Below are positions 62,879 through 64,000 of a DNA stretch of 64,000 nucleotides, in pieces. The DNA is from Peribacillus tepidiphilus. GTDB taxonomy: Bacteria; Bacillota; Bacilli; Bacillales; DSM-1321. The notes below the pieces were generated by a model. It saw only the letters and a list, made by a program, of their open reading frames with translations. It was not told the DNA's origin and did not search any database. Made by a program: the position numbers and the translations under genes. Each line of letters begins with the position of its first letter. Position 1 is the stretch's first letter. Location of the stretch: contig NZ_WIAQ01000015.1 in NCBI RefSeq assembly GCF_009466385.1, forward strand, positions 62,001-126,000. Reading direction: 5' to 3'.

Positions 62879-64000
62879 ATGGATGCAGTTGAGGTAATGA
62901 TAAATCTAGAAAGAATACAGCCCTATTTTCAGCCGATTTTTAGTGCGGATGAACATCGGGTAATTGGCTATGAAATCTTAGCAAGATATAAAGAACTGAA
63001 TGATGAAATAAAAAGCCTTGGTCCGTTTTTCCAAGATGAAAATATTCCGGAAGAATATCGGATCGATGTTGATAATTATGTCCTAGAAAAGGCTCTTAAG
63101 TTTTTAGTAAATCAAGACTCTGAATGCTTCATTTTTATTAATAGAGATCCTAACCTTCTTACATATGATCATGGTGAGGATTTTCTCGATATTGTGAAAA
63201 AATATATTCCTGAAGAAAAGCTCCATCGTATTGTGCTTGAACTTACAGAAAGCCGATACAAAGGGGATTTGGATCATTTACATCATTTATTATCCTATTA
63301 TAAAACGTATGGAATAAAAATTGCGGTAGATCATTTGGGGGAGGATAGCAGCCTTGATATCATTGCACAAATTTCTCCACATATTTTAAAAGTGAATTTA
63401 GAACAGTTTCGTAAATCAGGCTGGGAAGCGTATCGAGATGTTTTATATTCAATTAGTATCCTTGCAAGAAAAATCGGGGCTACTTTGTTGTTTGAAAGTA
63501 TTGAGACGGTATATCAGCTCCATTTTGCTTGGAAAAATGGCGGAAGGTACTATCAAGGATTTTATTTGGCAAACCCACAAGCAAATTTGATCGATAAGGA
63601 AATACTAAAGGATCGGTTCAAAAAAGAATGTCACCGGTTCATTTTGGCAGAAAAAAGAAAATTGGAACGAATCTTTTCTATAAAGAATGAAATTCAAGAG
63701 AAAATTCAAGAATTGCTGGCAAAAACAAAGAAAACACCTTTGTATACTGAACAACTAAAAACAATTGCTGCAGGACTGAACAATATCTCATTTAGGTTGT
63801 ACGTATGCGATGAAGATGGATTTCAGCTATCGCCGAATATATTCAAAAAAGATGGAAGCTGGATTGTTCAACATGAATATAGAGAAAAAAATTGGAGCTG
63901 GCGTCCTTATTTTTTAGAAAATATCATGAAAATGCGCAATGATAAGAGAGGAATTCTTTCTGATTCATACAACGATATTGAAACAGGAGAAACCATTCGT
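62879..64000 (+). CDS. ykuI: YkuI-type degenerate EAL protein (3' end outside window)
   Basis: 374 codons are visible from ATG 62879 (CGGAGGGG upstream). The EAL-like domain covers about 10-245, followed by the PAS-like YkuI C-terminal domain. Catalytic positions are altered: GYEILARY for EAL, FINRDPN for NLSP, VDHLGED for DDFGTG, and LKVN for KID; the Glu of ELTES is kept. B. subtilis YkuI binds cyclic-di-GMP but is not known to hydrolyse it, and the changes here fit a receptor role. Gene continues past the window end. Confidence 0.9.
   Translation, partial: MDAVEVMINLERIQPYFQPIFSADEHRVIGYEILARYKELNDEIKSLGPFFQDENIPEEYRIDVDNYVLEKALKFLVNQDSECFIFINRDPNLLTYDHGEDFLDIVKKYIPEEKLHRIVLELTESRYKGDLDHLHHLLSYYKTYGIKIAVDHLGEDSSLDIIAQISPHILKVNLEQFRKSGWEAYRDVLYSISILARKIGATLLFESIETVYQLHFAWKNGGRYYQGFYLANPQANLIDKEILKDRFKKECHRFILAEKRKLERIFSIKNEIQEKIQELLAKTKKTPLYTEQLKTIAAGLNNISFRLYVCDEDGFQLSPNIFKKDGSWIVQHEYREKNWSWRPYFLENIMKMRNDKRGILSDSYNDIETGETIR

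Noticed and set aside
1-64000. tRNA, rRNA, CRISPR arrays, prophage or conjugative modules
   Set aside because: No tRNA cloverleaf, rRNA segment, spaced direct repeats, integrase, terminase or conjugation genes were seen; the only mobile element is the IS3 copy.

Overview
The window is AT-rich chromosomal DNA from an endospore-forming, low-GC Firmicute of the Bacillaceae. Gene content and order follow the Bacillus subtilis block that runs from ykrP-kinE-ogt through the mtn genes, spo0E, kinD-mhqR, ykvI, ykvS, ptsHI, ykwC, patA, cheV and ykyB to ykuE, fadH (ykuF) and ykuI. This comparison rests on recalled gene order, not on an alignment. Exact species cannot be named from the sequence. No rRNA, tRNA or CRISPR array was seen.

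Layout. 0-3.7 kb: 3' part of a FadR/GntR regulator (lutR-like) and the lutABC lactate-utilisation operon, with a perfect LutR-type operator between them. 3.8-8.8 kb: a tiny membrane protein, an acyltransferase (ykrP) and a two-gene 2-oxoacid:ferredoxin oxidoreductase operon with a cre-like site. 8.9-14.3 kb: kinE, ogt and a large membrane diguanylate cyclase. 14.4-22.5 kb: the complete methionine salvage set (mtnKA, mtnU, mtnE, mtnWXBD) with two SAM-I riboswitches in opposite orientation. 22.7-24.9 kb: a spo0E-like gene, a PilZ gene, and an IS3-family element sitting in the loop of the PilZ gene's terminator. 25.5-29.0 kb: fixABCX, an electron-bifurcating ETF system. 29.3-44.4 kb: hypothetical protein, MFS transporter, kinD, mhqR, M3 peptidase, ykvI, lipoprotein, CPBP protease, ykvS, chemoreceptor, CapA-like protein, sigma-like factor and an SDR. 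45-47.1 kb: ptsHI. 47-55.2 kb: ykwC, an atypical SDR, patA, a kinB-like kinase, cheV, ykyB and a decayed diguanylate cyclase. 55.3-64 kb: a Bacillus-type dispersed repeat, paired fluoride channel genes, a PAS-GGDEF-EAL protein, ykuE, an SLC13 permease, fadH and the 5' part of ykuI.

How the genes work together. Three themes recur. (1) Sporulation phosphorelay input: three orphan kinases (kinE, kinD, kinB-like) and one Spo0E-type phosphatase preceded by a perfect 0A box. (2) Cyclic-di-GMP: two intact GGDEF proteins, one dead GGDEF gene, a PilZ protein and the degenerate EAL protein YkuI. (3) Low-potential electron metabolism: a ferredoxin-linked 2-oxoacid oxidoreductase and FixABCX lie in the same window, unusual for a Bacillus-like genome. 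The mtn genes rebuild methionine from methylthioribose under SAM control.

The most unusual sequence-level observations are the IS3 insertion exactly within a terminator loop with a 4-bp target duplication, the two SAM riboswitches sharing 55 identical bases as an inverted pair, the promoter/operator arrangement of mhqR, and a tiny membrane-protein gene apparently broken by a single stop codon.
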